A DNA stretch of 64,000 nucleotides, taken from Cryptomeria japonica (lineage: Eukaryota; Streptophyta; Pinopsida; Cupressales; Cupressaceae). A model generated the notes under the pieces. The model saw nothing but the letters and a program-made list of their open reading frames with translations. It did not search any database and was not told where the DNA came from. Shown one piece after another: positions 11,476 to 24,424 of the stretch (position 1 is the first letter of the stretch; every line of letters starts with the position of its first letter). The position numbers and the translations under genes are program-made. Location: positions 779,068,119 to 779,132,118 of the forward strand of contig NC_081414.1 in assembly GCF_030272615.1 (NCBI RefSeq). The letters run 5' to 3'.

Positions 11476-12527
11476 TGCAATTGCCTACTACTCCACAAAG
11501 ATTGCAAATAGAGGCTCCTCCTAACAAGGGTGCTATGTGTTCATTTCATCTTACCATAGACCATGATGGGGGTTCTTGTCCTGATATGATAAGACATGTT
11601 CAAATGCAAAACACAAAGGATGAATTAGGTGAGTTCACTGAAGCAGAGAAAATTCAAGAGGTACCTGGCGACTCTGGATCATTCTACCTCGAATATGAGT
11701 CAGATTCAGAAAGAGGTAGTAATATTTTGGCAACCCTTGAAGATCCCACATGTGCGATCCTTACAAGGAATCAACGAACTTCCCAATCTTCTCCTTTTGT
11801 GAACCCTTCTGGAGGTAATTTCAAAGGTAAAGATCTTCCAAATAATAGCTTTCCCTCTCATTCAAAGACTCCTGAAGTTAGGATTTTGCAAAGGAATCAT
11901 GAAGATAAAAATAGCTCTTCTTCTTCCTCCTCCTTTGACATCATTGAATTTTGTAAAACTTCTACTGTTCAACTTTCCCCTACTGAATATTTGAAACTGA
12001 ACCCGAAAGAACCAGATAAGCTAGTCAAGTATGTTAAAGGAGACTCTTCTTCGGAGTCCTCAATGCATGAATGTGTGGAGAGTAGTGATTTGTTTGCTGC
12101 AGAAAAACCTTCATTTGTTCCATGTCCATCTAATGATTTGGTTAATCCCCGTGCTTACCATAATGCTGAAGATAGGATTGATGTTGAGTTTCTGAAACCT
12201 GAGTCTTTCTACATATCCCTCCTCTTGAATGGTCAAAAGCTTAGCAATTGCATAATAGATTTAGGGGCATCAGACAACATAATGCCTTCATCCGTTGCTA
12301 GGTCTTTAGGTTTAACTCTCACAAAAAAATTTGGGAAATTCTATTCAATGGATGGGAAACAGGTCCCTCTTATTGGACAGGTAAAGGATGTTCAGGCAAT
12401 GCTAGCAGCATGCCCTGATAAAAGAGTAAAATTGACTATCTTGGTTGCTGACATTCCTGCAAGTTACGGGATGCTCTTGAGTAAATTTTTTTATAAGGAC
12501 CTTGGAGGTGAAATCAGGATGGACTAG
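11475..12527 (+). pseudogene. Zinc-knuckle region and aspartic protease of the giant gypsy element
   Basis: A 350-codon open stretch. Near its start CSFHLTIDHDGGSC is a CxxHxxxxHxxxxC zinc-binding pattern of the kind found in Tat gag-pol proteins. A long acidic, Ser-rich linker follows, with a run of eight Ser. The retropepsin starts near residue 245: FYISLLLNGQKLSNCIIDLGASDNI, then LADIPASYGMLLSKFF as the C-terminal part. The active site reads D-L-G instead of D-S/T-G, a one-base change of the type TCA to TTA, which should inactivate it. The frame stops at 12525-12527, where related proteins carry on into the RNase H. Confidence 0.85.
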
Positions 12528-14965
12528 TCAGAAGCTATTATCCCCCTTGGAAAACAAAAAATTAAACTTGAACCCGAGCCGAAAAATAAGTACACTGTCT
12601 TTCCTTCTGATAACCCTAAAGCCCAGATTCTATTTCAAGAATGCGAGTTCGGAAACTATCTCATCCTTGCACCTAGCGGAAAAGAACTTGAAGAAGCAGT
12701 TGATGAACTTGGCGGGTTGTGGCAGATGGAATTCGATGGAAGTTGCGCCAACCTTGGCTCTGGAGCAGGGGTAGTTTTACTGTCGCCTAATGGTAAATGT
12801 AGACGTATAAAAATGACCATATTCCTAAATGAATATTTTATGTTCATTTCTCTATTTAATTAAATCTAATTTAATTGAATCACCCGCATTCTTCTATTTA
12901 AATTGAGTAAATTACTCAATTTATTTAAATTAAATTCACTAGATTTCTTTTTACCATTTAATGAATAAATCATTTTATTCAATTAAATCCCTTCTATCCA
13001 CTTTTAATTAAATTCAAATTTAATTAAATAGTTTATCCTAAATTGAATAAATCTAATTTATTTGATTTCCCCAATTACAACCAAATTGAATGAAATTCAT
13101 TTTATTCAATTAAAATCCTATTATCCCTCCATCCACTTGCAAAATCCTACATCTCCCACTTGCTTCTTAAACCCTATTCCTAACCCCCCTTCTAGACTCT
13201 TCTAATCACTTCTAAATTAACCTAACCCATCTTCTAAACTTTGTCACATCCCTAAATAAAGGGAAGTCACTTCTCAAACCCTTAAAGTCTTCAATAACCA
13301 TTAAAGGCTCCAAGTCTCCAACAGCTTTCTGTTACAAACCATTAATGGTTAACTCAACCCTCTTACATGGTTAGAGACTTTTTGCCTAACTTAACCTCCA
13401 TCCAACCCAAGGGTCTCCTCAAGCATTCATTGCTTTGACCATGGTTATCCCTTAATTATTTGCACAAGAGTTTATCCTTTAATAAAAGCTTTATCTAATG
13501 GGTAATCTTGACTTAACCATAACCATTACCCCTAAGATAACCATGAGGTCTTCTCAGGCATTTAATGTCTCCAACCCCTTTTCTCAACCAGTCTTATATT
13601 GACATTTGTCACCATTTCATTGGTGCCAATTGCAAACATGGATTCCCAACTTTCAAACTCAACCCTTGATTGAATCTTTCAATCCTGGCCATCCATTGCC
13701 CTATTTTTGCTATAAATAGAGCTCTCATCCCTCCATTTTGATCATCCAAGTTTGTAGTATCATACTTATGCTCAAATAAATTCAAGCTTTCATTTCATAT
13801 ATGCTCATCATTTAGCCTCTCTTTAAAATAGAAATTAATCTAATATGAATTTTAAAGTATTTCTATTATAATTAGCTTAAATCATTAACTAATATAGTAT
13901 GCTAGGATAGTTTGTTTACTAACCTTGTCATCTTATAATTAGTTTATTGCATTTCTAGAATGATGCATAGCTTAGGATGAATCTCACATTAAAATCAACA
14001 AAAGCATCCCTCATTCTTGCATTTGTCATCCCTAAACCATTTTGCTTAGTGATCTGAGAGCAAAAACATTGTTTGGGGGACCATGCAAGATAGAGAACCA
14101 TGGAACCATCCTTGGGAAGCTGAGTTATGCTTCATAACTCCATAGCTTGCACCAAGAAGTCCTGTGGGTGTGTGAGCAAGGCTCCATAGAATTCTGTTTT
14201 TCGCATTTTGAGTTCTATCGACCCGCTTTTCCCGCATATAGTAACATTTCTCCTTTCTCTTTCAAGTTGGATTTTAATAATACTAATAATACTGTGGAGT
14301 ATGTGGCATTATTATTAGGATTAAATGAGGCCAAATGTAAAGGTATTAAATTGCTCAAAGTTAAAGGTGATGTAGAGTTGATTATTAGACAGGTGAGAAA
14401 TGTCTATACAGTTAAGAATGACAGATTGAGACATTATAGAAATAGGGTTTGGGATGAGATAGAATTATTTGATGCCTTCTTGATTGAAGCCATACCAAGG
14501 GATCAAAACAGTAGGGCAGATTCGTTGGCCGTTTCAGCTTCCCTTTTGTTACCACATCCAGACTTTAAGGATGATTCATATAGGATTGAAATGATTTATA
14601 TGCCTAGTGTCCCTGATAATCTAAACCATTGGCAAGTATTTGATACAGATGCTCAGATCAAAGACTTTCTGGAATATGTTCAGTCATTTTCCCAATCATA
14701 TTTTGAAGGTTCTGAAAATAACTATAAGGAGTTTAGTCCAAACCTAGATGTTGATCCTACAAATAGTTTTATTCAGCTTAAAGGCAACAAAATTCCAAAA
14801 GGGCTAGTGACTCTGGAGAGGTTTTTCACCCGGGATGATGCGTTCATAGGCAAGAAAGCCCTCGAGGATGATGGGAAAGGAAGTTGTGAGAAGATTAACC
14901 TGGGAGATGAATCCAACCCTAAAGTGGTAACAATTGGCAAGTGTTGTTCTTTGAAGGAAAAATGA
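12528..14965 (+). pseudogene. First RNase H (aRNH type), upstream of RT, split by a 1.44-kb insertion
   Basis: The part before the insertion reads LWQMEFDGSCANLGSGAG (first catalytic Asp). After the insertion come NNTVEYVALLLGL (Glu), KVKGDVELIIRQV (Asp) and PRDQNSRADSLAV (last Asp), so all four DEDD acids of an RNase H are visible. The linker towards the RT (VPDNLNHWQVFDTD, IPKGLVTLERFF, IGKCCSLKE) is open to 14965. Known: Tat elements carry a second, archaeal-type RNase H, which in the textbook Ogre order sits after the RT RNase H. Here it lies between protease and RT; I recall related plant polyproteins with this order. A stop at 14963 precedes the RT. Confidence 0.8.
12798..14236 (+). mobile_element. 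Probable solo LTR inserted in the RNase H of the giant gypsy
   Basis: The RNase H frame breaks after ...LLSPNGK at 12797 and resumes near 14240. The inserted DNA begins TGTAGACG and reaches a CA at 14235-14236 (TTCCCGCA). It contains a promoter-like GCTATAAATAGAGCTC at about 13708 but no coding sequence, as expected of a solo LTR. The left part (12830-13100) is very AT-rich. The target duplication is unresolved: GTAAA precedes the start and GTAAC lies at 14241-14245, four bases beyond the chosen end. A non-autonomous short element is the alternative. Confidence 0.6.
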
Positions 14966-16380
14966 ATAATCGGCACACTACTGAAACAATACATTGATGT
15001 ATTCGCTTGGTCCTATGATGATCTAAAGGAGTTTAGGGATGGGAATTTTAAGTATCAGATTCTGTTGAAGCCAGGCATCTCTCCCTTCAGGAAAAAATTG
15101 ATAAATTTCAACCCTATAATGGCAGATGCCATCTTTAAAGAGGTTGATAAAATGCTTAAAGCCAGAATCATATATCCAATTCATCATTCTACCTGGGTAG
15201 CCAACATTGTGCCCGTGGGGAAGAAGAATGGGGAGATTCGTATTTGTGTGGATTTCCGCAATTTGAATCAGGCAAGTCTTAAGGACAACTACGCCTTACC
15301 CAATATGGATCATATTCTGCAGACGGTATCTAGGTCAGAAATGATGTCGATGTTGGACGGTTTTTATGGTTACAATCAGATTAGTGTTGCAAAGCATGAA
15401 CAACACAAGATGACATTCATCACTCTGTGGGGAACATTTGCATATAATCGTATGCCTTTCGATTTAGTAAATGTCGGAGCCACCTTTCAAAGGGCTATGG
15501 ATTCCTCTTTTAAGGATTTTCGAGACAAAATTATTGTTGTTTACTTGGATAACCTGATAGTGTTTTCTAAAGAGAGGAGGAATCATCTCAAGGATCTGAG
15601 GGCAGTTTTGCAGTGTTTTCGAGAGCATGGAATCTCCCTGAACCCAAAGAAGTCAGTTTTCTATGTAACGGAGGGCAAATTACTGGGACAAATTGTTTCA
15701 AAAGAAGGAGTCAAGATTGATTCTAAGAGAGTTAATGCAATTCAACATCTCAGTTTACCTTCAAATAGGACTAGATTAAGGTCTTTCTTTGTTCAAGTGA
15801 ATTTCTTAAGGAGGTTCATTCCAGAGTTTGCAAAAACTACCAAACACATTATCAGCTTGTTGAGCGAAAAGCATCCTTTCAAATGGACTGAGGAGGCCAA
15901 AGAAGCTTTCGAAAGAATCAAGGGTTCAGTTGCTAATGCACCAACTCTCATCTAACCGGATTTCAAAAATAATTTCATTATATATTTCTATGCCTCCGAA
16001 CATACGATGTCTGGAATACTGTTGCAAATGGATGAATCTAAGGCCGAAGCACCTATAGCGTTCATGAGTGTTCCACTCAAGAAGCATGAGCTTAAGTATT
16101 CACTTTTGGAGAAACATGCCTTTGTTGTGGTCAAGGTTGTGAAACAATTTTGATATTACATTCTGCACTCTCACTCTTTGGTTTTTGTTCCAGACTCCGC
16201 AGTGAAAAGCATTTTAACTCAGCAAGAGGTCGGACTCAATAAAAGAGCAACTTGGGTAACAAAAATCCAGGAATATGATCTAGACATTTGCCCTACAAAG
16301 AAAGTCAAAGGACAAGGCTTATGCACGTTAATAACAAAAAATGAGATGGAAACAGTAACAAAATTACCATTGACTCTGTT
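14966..16380 (+). pseudogene. Reverse transcriptase and its RNase H, giant gypsy, catalytic Asp replaced
   Basis: The RT begins with IPLKPG-type sequence (LLKPGISPFRKKL) and shows WVANIVPVGKKNGEIR, CVDFRNLNQASLKDNYALP, MLDGFYGYNQI, GATFQRAMD and KLLGQIVSKEGV, all typical Tat-type RT motifs. The catalytic box reads VVYLDNLIVF: the second Asp of YLDD is Asn, a GAT to AAT change, so polymerisation should be lost. After a stop at 15953 the same frame continues into the RNase H (IAFMSVPLKKHELKYSLLEKHAFVVVK), a further stop at about 16151 and QQEVGLNKRATWVTKIQEYDLDI. Confidence 0.92.
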
Positions 16381-16539
16381 TGTTGGTTTGCAGAATACCT
16401 GGTTCTCTGATGTGGCCTACTATTTGACTTATCGCAGCTGCCTGGATCATTTGTTAGCAAAGGAACAAAGAAATATTAAGTTAAAGGCCGCAAGTATGTT
16501 ATTTGGTAGGATGTCTTGTACAAAAAAGGTTTGGATGGA

Positions 16540-17653
16540 ACATACTTGAGGTGTGTGGATAAGCCTCAATAGGAAAAACTTCTAGAAGTATATCATGATG
16601 AAGCCTATGGCCGACACTTCTCATCCTCTATCACTGCTTTCAAAATTTTAAGGAATTGCTTTTATTGGCCCAACATGTTTCGAGATGCGTATATTTATGT
16701 AAAAGAATGTGAGAAATACCAACTCTTTTCCGGGAAGCCACATTTAGCGGCACTGCCTTTAAGGCCTGTGGTAATTGATGAACCTTTCAGACAGTGGGAA
16801 ATTGATTTCATTGGGCCGATAAACCCTCATTCTAGTGCTTGTCATATGTACATTTTGACAGCAACTGACTATTTTACCAAGTGGGTGGAGGCCATTTTCA
16901 CTAAAAAGGCAAACTCAGAGGTCGTGTGTAACTTTCTCAAAGATTGCATCCTGGTCCTTTTCGGGGTCCCTAAAAGGATCATTGCAGATAACACATCATA
17001 TTTCTCCTCTGAAGAACTAACCATGTTCTACTATGAACATCAGATTACTCTCACATTCTTCTGATTACTTTCCATAGGGCAATGGATTGGCAGAATCAAG
17101 CAACAAGAACCTGGTTGCGATTATGAAAAAGCTGGTGGATGAAAATGCTTGAAACTAGCATAAGAAGGTATATGAGGCTTTGTGGGTAGACATAATCATG
17201 CCTAAAAGAGCCATTGGAATGGCACCTTTTGAGCTTGTGTATGGGATCGGTGCAAAACTTTTTTTACCCTTGGAATTGTTAGCAGCCAAGTTACAGATAG
17301 TAGTGGAGGATTCTTTCTTTCAGAATGCTCTAGAGAAGAGGGTTATGTACCTAATGAAGCTGGAAGAAGAAAGAGGGGTGTTGGTGGATAGAATTATAGA
17401 GCATCAGAGCATGGTGAAGAAGATTTTTGACATGAGAGCTCGTCCAAGAGGTTTCCTTGAAGGAGATGAGGTACTATTATGGGATAAACAAAAGGAACCA
17501 AAGGGTGTGCATGGTAAATTTGACTCATTGTGGAAAGGCCCATTCAGGATCTGTGAAGTGGTGGGACAAAATGCTTTTAGGCTGAGCTATTCTGATGGAA
17601 CACTTATGCCCTATACCTCTAATGGGCAAGATCTCAAGCTTTACAAACTGTGA
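16540..17653 (+). pseudogene. Integrase of the giant gypsy element, frameshifted
   Basis: The zinc-binding part shows YHDEAYGRHF and KECEKYQLF, where the second Cys of the CxxC pair is Tyr. The core has EIDFIGP (first Asp) and RIIADNTSYF (second Asp). The frame then shifts near 17060, and the Glu region (GNGLAESSNKNLVAIMKKL) is in the next frame with extra stops. From 17180 to 17653 the frame is open: RAIGMAPFELVYG, a helical stretch, and the GPF-like KGPFRICEVVGQNAFRL near the end. No chromodomain is seen, in contrast to the chromovirus end at 44892. Confidence 0.9.
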
Positions 17654-17821
17654 GTCCTGTGGTCAATAATTTCTGTATATTGTAGCTTAGGTGTTTTGTT
17701 TTAAGTGTCTATTTAGGTGTGAGTCCCCTTTATTCCCCTATTTACTTTTGGTCATGCGAAACCAGAGTTTTAGAGTTCTTTGCATTCTTCTTCACAAACT
17801 GCAATCCCCAGTCAGAGCCAA
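17654..17821 (+). other. Short 3' untranslated interior before the 3' LTR
   Basis: This 168-base stretch links the integrase stop to the LTR. No strong purine tract is visible next to the LTR (CAGTCAGAGCCAA is the best), so the plus-strand primer has decayed or is atypical. Confidence 0.5.
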
Positions 17822-20800
17822 TGTTACCACGTCATTCTTCCTTCATAATAAGAACAAATTCCTTTTTAAAAAAATTCCTTTTAGAGTCCTAGTCTTTCTT
17901 GTAATACCTTGGTTCAAGCCTTTAGTCCATTTGTAAATCGTCTTTCAATAAAAAATGTCGAGTTTTAGTAATTGGTTGAACTCTGTGAACACTTTGAACC
18001 ATTTTGAACCAGGTTCAACAAGTTCATTTAGGTTCCATAGGTTCCTAGATGTTCAGGGGATTTTTCATACTAACATTTTCTTTAGGTATTTTGCAGTGGC
18101 TCTTTAAGGGTTTTTTTTGGTTCGGTGACGTGTTACGTCATCTGTCTCCAGGTGTTGAACTCATTGAAATGAGTTCAAAAGGTTCAAATGTGTTCAACAT
18201 GTTCAACACAACACAAATGGTCAGCAGCTTGACATAATTCATACTCTCAAAAATGATTTCTCCTGAGTGTAGTGTATGCCTTGAACTACTTGAACCCCAA
18301 TGAAATCTGTCCAAGATGTTCCTATGTGTTCAAAGTTGGTGGGTCCCACGGGTTAAATGATCTGATGGTGCATTGATTACCAAATATGAGGAAGGTGAAC
18401 CATATCTTAAGTGACGTCAATTGTTGGCTTTTCTAAGTGAGTAATCATTTCGGGAACTGGTGGTTACTTCAAAAATGTCGCCATGCATTTAATGCATGCG
18501 TGCGATGTCCAATCCATAAACTTAACATACTCAAACTGACAATTGGAATTATTGCACTTAATATTTTCATATCATTTCCCTCGCTATAAGGTATGAAGGA
18601 TTAACTCTCTGAAAATTTGTTCCTCGTTGCTGCGCTGTTATTTTTCCTTGATAGAAGTTTTAATCGCCAGTAGTCATCTGGTTGTTCACCAGTGAAGGTG
18701 AGTCTTTTTCTTGTTCTCTACAGTATTTTTTACCTATATTTCTTCTCTCATAATAGGGTTGCTGCAATGAATTAAGGCTTATCACTTTGAATTATGAAGT
18801 CCACACTGCACTTGTTCGGGAATATTTTTAGCCTTGCATGTACAGAGCCCATAGTTAGCGATACCAACCTTAAAGGGGAGAATATTTAAGTTTTAAAAGA
18901 AAGGGTATTCAAGGGAATTGATGGTTCTTCTGGTGTGGAGATTTTGAGTAGCGGTCTCATAGAGGCACCAGCTTTTCCCCCAGCTATCCCTTGCCCAGAA
19001 TTGGTTAGGGAATGTATCGCTAGGTATGATTTAGTCTCTGAGACCATTAGAAGAGACAATGGTGAAACCCTTCTTGCTATAAACCGTGAAGTAATTTCCT
19101 CTGTCTTCAAGATACCTGATTATGAGTTCTCCAATTTTTCCCCTACTCAGTCAATAACCGAGTGCAACGCGGACAGAACCGGACACCGAAATAATGTAGC
19201 AAAATATTGGTTGAAAGTTCCTCAAAGGGGTGGTTCCAGGTTGCCCAAGAATCCCAATAAGAATCACATGCTGCGTCACATTCATGATGTCATGCTTTTG
19301 TTGCACCGAGTCAGAGGCTTTACAAAGCCCTACAATTTTGATGACTGGATTTATTGCTATGTGCAGTTAGTACTAGAGGGGAAGCAATATCTTGATTGGG
19401 CAGAACTGATTGTCGATTCAATGAGGGAGCAATTGAGTATGGCTAAATAGTTTAAGCAGAATTTCTTCATGTCTTCGTATCTTGTATATGGTTTGGCGTG
19501 TGTTAAGGAGTTAGTTGGAATACCAAGACAGGTCATGGAGGAAGATGTTCCCGTGTATGAGTTTTATCCCATTCTGCAAAAGGATAATGCCTTGCAGGAT
19601 TTCAGAAGTGTACACAATGATTTTCTGGGTAATTTGTGCTATGAATTGAAAAATGTGAAAACCAAAAGAATCTCTGAGGATGCGCAAATGTTGATAAAGA
19701 GGTTTGGTAGTTTCTTTATCTAGTTTCCTCATTTTTTCTATATAAGAATAGGTGGCTTTGAAGAGGAACCCTTCAAACTCCCTCATTTTTGTTCAGATTG
19801 CTTTGTTTTAGTGGAGATATGTAGGCAGCTAACCCCTGTAGTTAAAAAGGTGCAACCCAGGGATAAATGGGAGGGTCATTTTCCCATCCAATTAGGTGTG
19901 TTGTCCTGCAGTTCAATGTCGGATGCCTTGAGCATTGGAGCAGATCTCAAGAACTTGAATTTTCCCCTGTATCCCGAAAGAAAAGGTTTCAATAATAAGG
20001 GTTTTTCTCGAAGTCTTGGTCTAATGCCATATCTCCCAATGCCACAATTAGAGGACTTCTGAGAAGATTGTATTGATGAACTCGAGGTGTTCAAAAGGGG
20101 AAACATGAGGATGGTATTAGAACAAGTTATTTCACTTCAAGTAAAGCTGGATATTAAAGGGCTCCAAGAGGATTATCTAGAACTATTTGATCCTGGATAC
20201 TTAGCTCGAGCAGAAACTAAGGTGCCTTCAATCAACTAGGACAAGGCAGAGGAATATGATATACAACTAAGAACCAAAGGAGTCTTGGAGAGAACTATGG
20301 CATGGGTTGCTAGGAAAAAAGCAACGAAATTAGGCATCAAGTCTGATCCTGCGAGAAGTAATGAGGTTCCTCTGCATTCACCAAAGTGTTTTTCTAATAA
20401 TGCTTCTATCCATGTTCATGCAGGTAAAGATAAAAAGCCACCTTAGGTTAGACACAAGCCTAATTCAGCTTTGGATTTCTATACTCCTCGACATACCCGA
20501 TCATGAAGTGCTACTCAGAGAAGGATGGATCAAGCTAAGGATGTAGATGTGAAGGATACGATTCTTGATGCCCAAATTTTTGAAGTTGAAGACTTGGATA
20601 GCAATGTTGCTAATGCCTTGGAGTCCCATATGGTAACCATTGCTATGACACCACCTTCCAAAGCCATCGAAGGAACAACCAGTTCCAGTGCAACTCCCAA
20701 GTGGTTAACCACTTCGGTAAACAAAAAGTAGAATTTCCTTCCTGTGACTATTCCAATTCAGGAGATGGTCATGAAGTATACTGAGAAGGGACCCAAGCCG

Positions 20801-22804
20801 AAAAATTTCAAAACAACTGCTCATCTAGATAAGGATGAAAGAACCGGAAAATGGGTTGCTGAAATTGCCTCATACAAGCCCAAGGATGAAAACAAGGAGG
20901 CCAGTGCAGATGATTTTGAGATCACTAAGGTGGAGATGGGAAATATGAGTAGGGACTCAGACAATCATTTCTTTTAGGTATCGGCAAAGCAAATGCTCAA
21001 CAGATTGGAGAAAGACAAGCGAGAAAAGAGAGAGCTAAAGCGACACATAAATATTCTTGCCTAGTTCATTGACAACATTGGTTGTTTTTGGGAACTCCCT
21101 ATATTTCATGCTACGGAGAACTTTGACCCGACTTCACCAGAAAATAAAAAGTTAATGAGCCAGGTTCAATGGGCCAAAAGTATTGCAGAGGCCATGGAGA
21201 GATGGATTGAAGGAATAGTCAAGGATGGAGAGAAGTATATCATTGACTCCCAGAAGTTATGTGATGAAATACAAAGCCTCATCGTAGAAGTTCAAAATTA
21301 GATTTTGCCATGGGTGAAAGAGGAACACAAATGGGAGAATGTCTTGTTGATGTTCACGAAAATAGAAGAGTATGGAGTTACCCGATTTCTGACAGAGCAT
21401 TCAATCAAATTGGTGACAGATGAATGTTAGCTCTTCATGTTGAAAAAGACTATAATGTGGCAGGTGCTTACCTTCAAGTCTGTGATCTCCGATGCTAATA
21501 CTTCTGTGTATGAATTCCAAGACCTCCAATGCAATATAGTTAATGACAACAAGGTGGTTAACCCTGACCATGATTGACAGTTGGGGATTTGCAGGCTGAA
21601 CACGCAGGATGCGATTAAAGTTTTCCAAATATACATGGAGAAAATCAAAGCCAAGGGCAATTTCAATCCAGAGGATATAACATGGGTTGCTTAGATCGAC
21701 TCCATGACCTTTATTGGTAATGATCAGTTACCAAAACATGCCGAAAAGATGGTGAAGCACCGGTGGAACAAGGAAGCGATGAAGGCAAAGCTCAATGCGA
21801 TGAAGGTCCTGAACCAATCTATAATCCAGGAACTCACAACTGCCCACGATGCCCAAGAAAGTAGAGAAGAAGATGATGATGGGAAAGCGGCATAATGCGT
21901 TGATCTAGGCCTTGTTTTTGTTTATGTGATTTTGATGTTTATGCAAAGACTTCGGGACATCTGTCCCAATTATATCTTGTTAGTTTCATAACTATTTTGG
22001 GGGAGGTCGAGTTTTCAGGGAGACCTCCCCTATTCTAAAAACTATAAATTAAAGGAAGATAGACGGAATAGGGGGTAGATGATGTAAATAATTTTAGTTA
22101 ATTTTTGGTTTTATATCCTCTATTTTGTAAAAGTCTTGTTGGGTGGAAGGAAAGATCAGATTTTCAAATCTGGAATTGAAAAGGATTTATAGATGTATTA
22201 TCGTGCCTTTGTCGCATAACATATATATATATATATAAAAGATCATACTATTTTTGGGAGAAGGAAAATTTGTGGGTTTTGAATCTATGTAGACACATAT
22301 CTTTGCATATGTTTATCTAATCAAACAACAGTAATAACCTTTCTACTGCAGAAAATTATTATTTTTCTAGGAATCCTTCTTATGAGTGTTTGTTTTTAGG
22401 AAAAGATTTGTGTTTGAGAATAGATTTGGTTTCTCTTATCTGTTTTTTTCTTATCTGAATTGTTGGAATGGTGTTCTGAACTTTGTTTCAGTTACTTCCA
22501 TCTCTTGTGTTGAAAAGGTTGGAAAGATAATTTTTCTTTGAAATATGTGTGAAATATTGGCCTCTCATCCAAGAATGAAGTAGGCAGCCTTACATGCTTT
22601 CAGGTTAAAAGCATACTACTCAAATAAAATTAATTAGATTATTTTCTGAATAACTAAAATAGGGAGCTGTACCTATGGAAAATTCAAAGGGAAGTGGTTT
22701 ATATAACACTTGCCCAACTACTTAGTTGAACACTTGTCTTTTAAAGAAGGCGACAAAGTTTGAAATTGATCATTTTTAAGAAAGGCAAAATCCGTTCACT
22801 AACA
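17822..22804 (+). repeat. 3' LTR of the giant gypsy element (4,983 bp)
   Basis: Matches 5202-10272 along its whole length. It keeps the TGACG palindrome (18126-18140), the TATAAG (18595), the leader splice signals (18698, 18831), the long frame and a short AT run (22221-22237). It ends CACTAACA at 22804, followed by the TAGTT duplication. Confidence 0.95.
18838..21895 (+). pseudogene. LTR-embedded reading frame, 3' LTR copy
   Basis: Partner of the frame at 6215-9271. A single extra C just after the ATG (18838) shifts the frame; from about 18855 to 21895 it stays in one frame. Six stops are shared with the 5' LTR copy (19448, 20444, 20504, 20729, 20975, about 21062), and about eight are private. 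All shared stops fit CAG, CGA or TGG codons changed by C-to-T or G-to-A. Where the 5' copy is broken this one can be read, for example through the GKQYLDWAELIVDSM region, so the two copies together define the family. Function unknown. Confidence 0.75.
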
Positions 22805-22809
22805 TAGTT

Positions 22810-23066
22810 TTAGTTATTTAGTTCAATTCAATTTATTTTATTTTATTTAAGTTACTTAATTTAATTAGTTTAAATTTTATTATGTGAATGTAATATTCCT
22901 CTTGACGTAATTAGCTAAAATTTGTTATGTTATGTTTAATTTATTATAAAAATTGAGTTTAAATGATGAATGACTACATTTAATTTTAGTTATATACTTA
23001 ATTTCCATTTAACACTCACAATCACATCAAATTAAATGAATTTAGTTTTCATTTACAAATATTATG
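22810..23066. other. AT-rich spacer, continuation of 4684-5201
   Basis: TTTATTTTATTTAAGTTACTTAATT-type sequence with no gene, matching in style the stretch left of the giant gypsy insertion. Confidence 0.6.
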
Positions 23067-24350
23067 TGTAATGTCCCCTTTCTAGCACATCTTGTATGGG
23101 GTTGTCGTTAGCCTATTTCTCCATGGTCCCATAGGCTAACTATGAAATTTAAGGGATCTTGAGGATATTTGGCCTAGACAGTTTCAATTGTAGGCGTTTT
23201 TGAGGTGTTTTGGTATACTTACTATTTATAGTAAGTTAGTTGGGCCAGGTTTGGATCGACAAAGAAATCATAAATAATAACATGTCTATGTTAGTGTTGA
23301 TTTTGACTGAAGATTTTAACAATTGCTTGTAATTATTAATTTATTTAACAATAAAGTTAAGTTATAAAGTTAAATTAAATATTTAACTTTATTGATGTGG
23401 GAACTTAAGTAAAGGGAAAAGTTATTTAAAAATTAAAAGCTCCCTTTCACTAGAAGTACTTGGAGAATTCAATATTAAAAAGAAAAGTGTATCTGTTTAT
23501 CCCACATTGGCTAAAAAAGTGTGTGAGCTCTCCCAAGAAAATTATAAAAGACTCTTAAGAGTTCATTTTCAACATGCTTGGTTGGAGTTTTTTAAAGATT
23601 ATTTTCTGGAGATTATTTTTTTGAGGTTCAATGTGAGGACAAAATAAGTAGCATTCTTCACACTATTGCAAGATACAGTCTGGAAAATCACTTGGAGTTT
23701 CCACACACGAAGCTCAGTTTAAAGTAGTGGATATTTATATTAATAGAGGAGTTGCAAATTACTGAAGGATTTGGAGTGTAGATTTGGAGGAGGAATGAAG
23801 TGTTTTGTTTGTTGATTTGATACTATTTTTGAAGTGTCTCCTTTCAGGTTGGTTATTCCTTTCTATGCTATCCATCCCTTTCCAGTTTTCTCATACGAAC
23901 TTCTAGAGGTGTGAAGCTATGGATGTTGCTATTTCCTGGGATATTTGGAAGGATAAAGAAGCTTATCTTAACCTATCGTTAATTGTTGATCAAGTTAGGT
24001 TGTTGTGGAGTTGGATTCTTAGCGTTTTGAGCTTGAAAACTGAAGATTTTGTGAACAAAAAGGATATTTTTAGCGTTGCATTATGTGGGTACATAAGATT
24101 CTGATAATAAATGATATTTTTTAATCTAGATTGTCATTACTTCAAAGAAACAATGAATATTTAAGTTTGAGATTAAATCAATAATTTTCAGTAGTGTTAT
24201 ATTTAGAGTTTCTAGTATATTTCATTCAATATAAATATAAAAAATATTGTCTTTTAAACCTACACTTTATTTGACATTGTGGACATTGTAAAAAAAAAAA
24301 AAAGCATGCTCCAAATAAAAAAATCAAACTACAAATAGGGCTGGATATCA
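23067..24350 (+). repeat. Putative LTR (about 1,284 bp) with promoter
   Basis: Starts TGTAATG and ends ATATCA just before a primer-site-like sequence. It contains CCCACATTGG at about 23502 and a TATAAAAGA box about 45 bases further on, a common promoter layout in plant LTRs. There is no matching second LTR in the window, so the limits rest on the terminal dinucleotides and the primer site alone. Confidence 0.5.
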
Positions 24351-24424
24351 TAGTGATATCAGAACAGGAAATATTGTCATCCTATGTGTGAGTGAACAAC
24401 GTTTCCATGTGTGATTTACAAATA

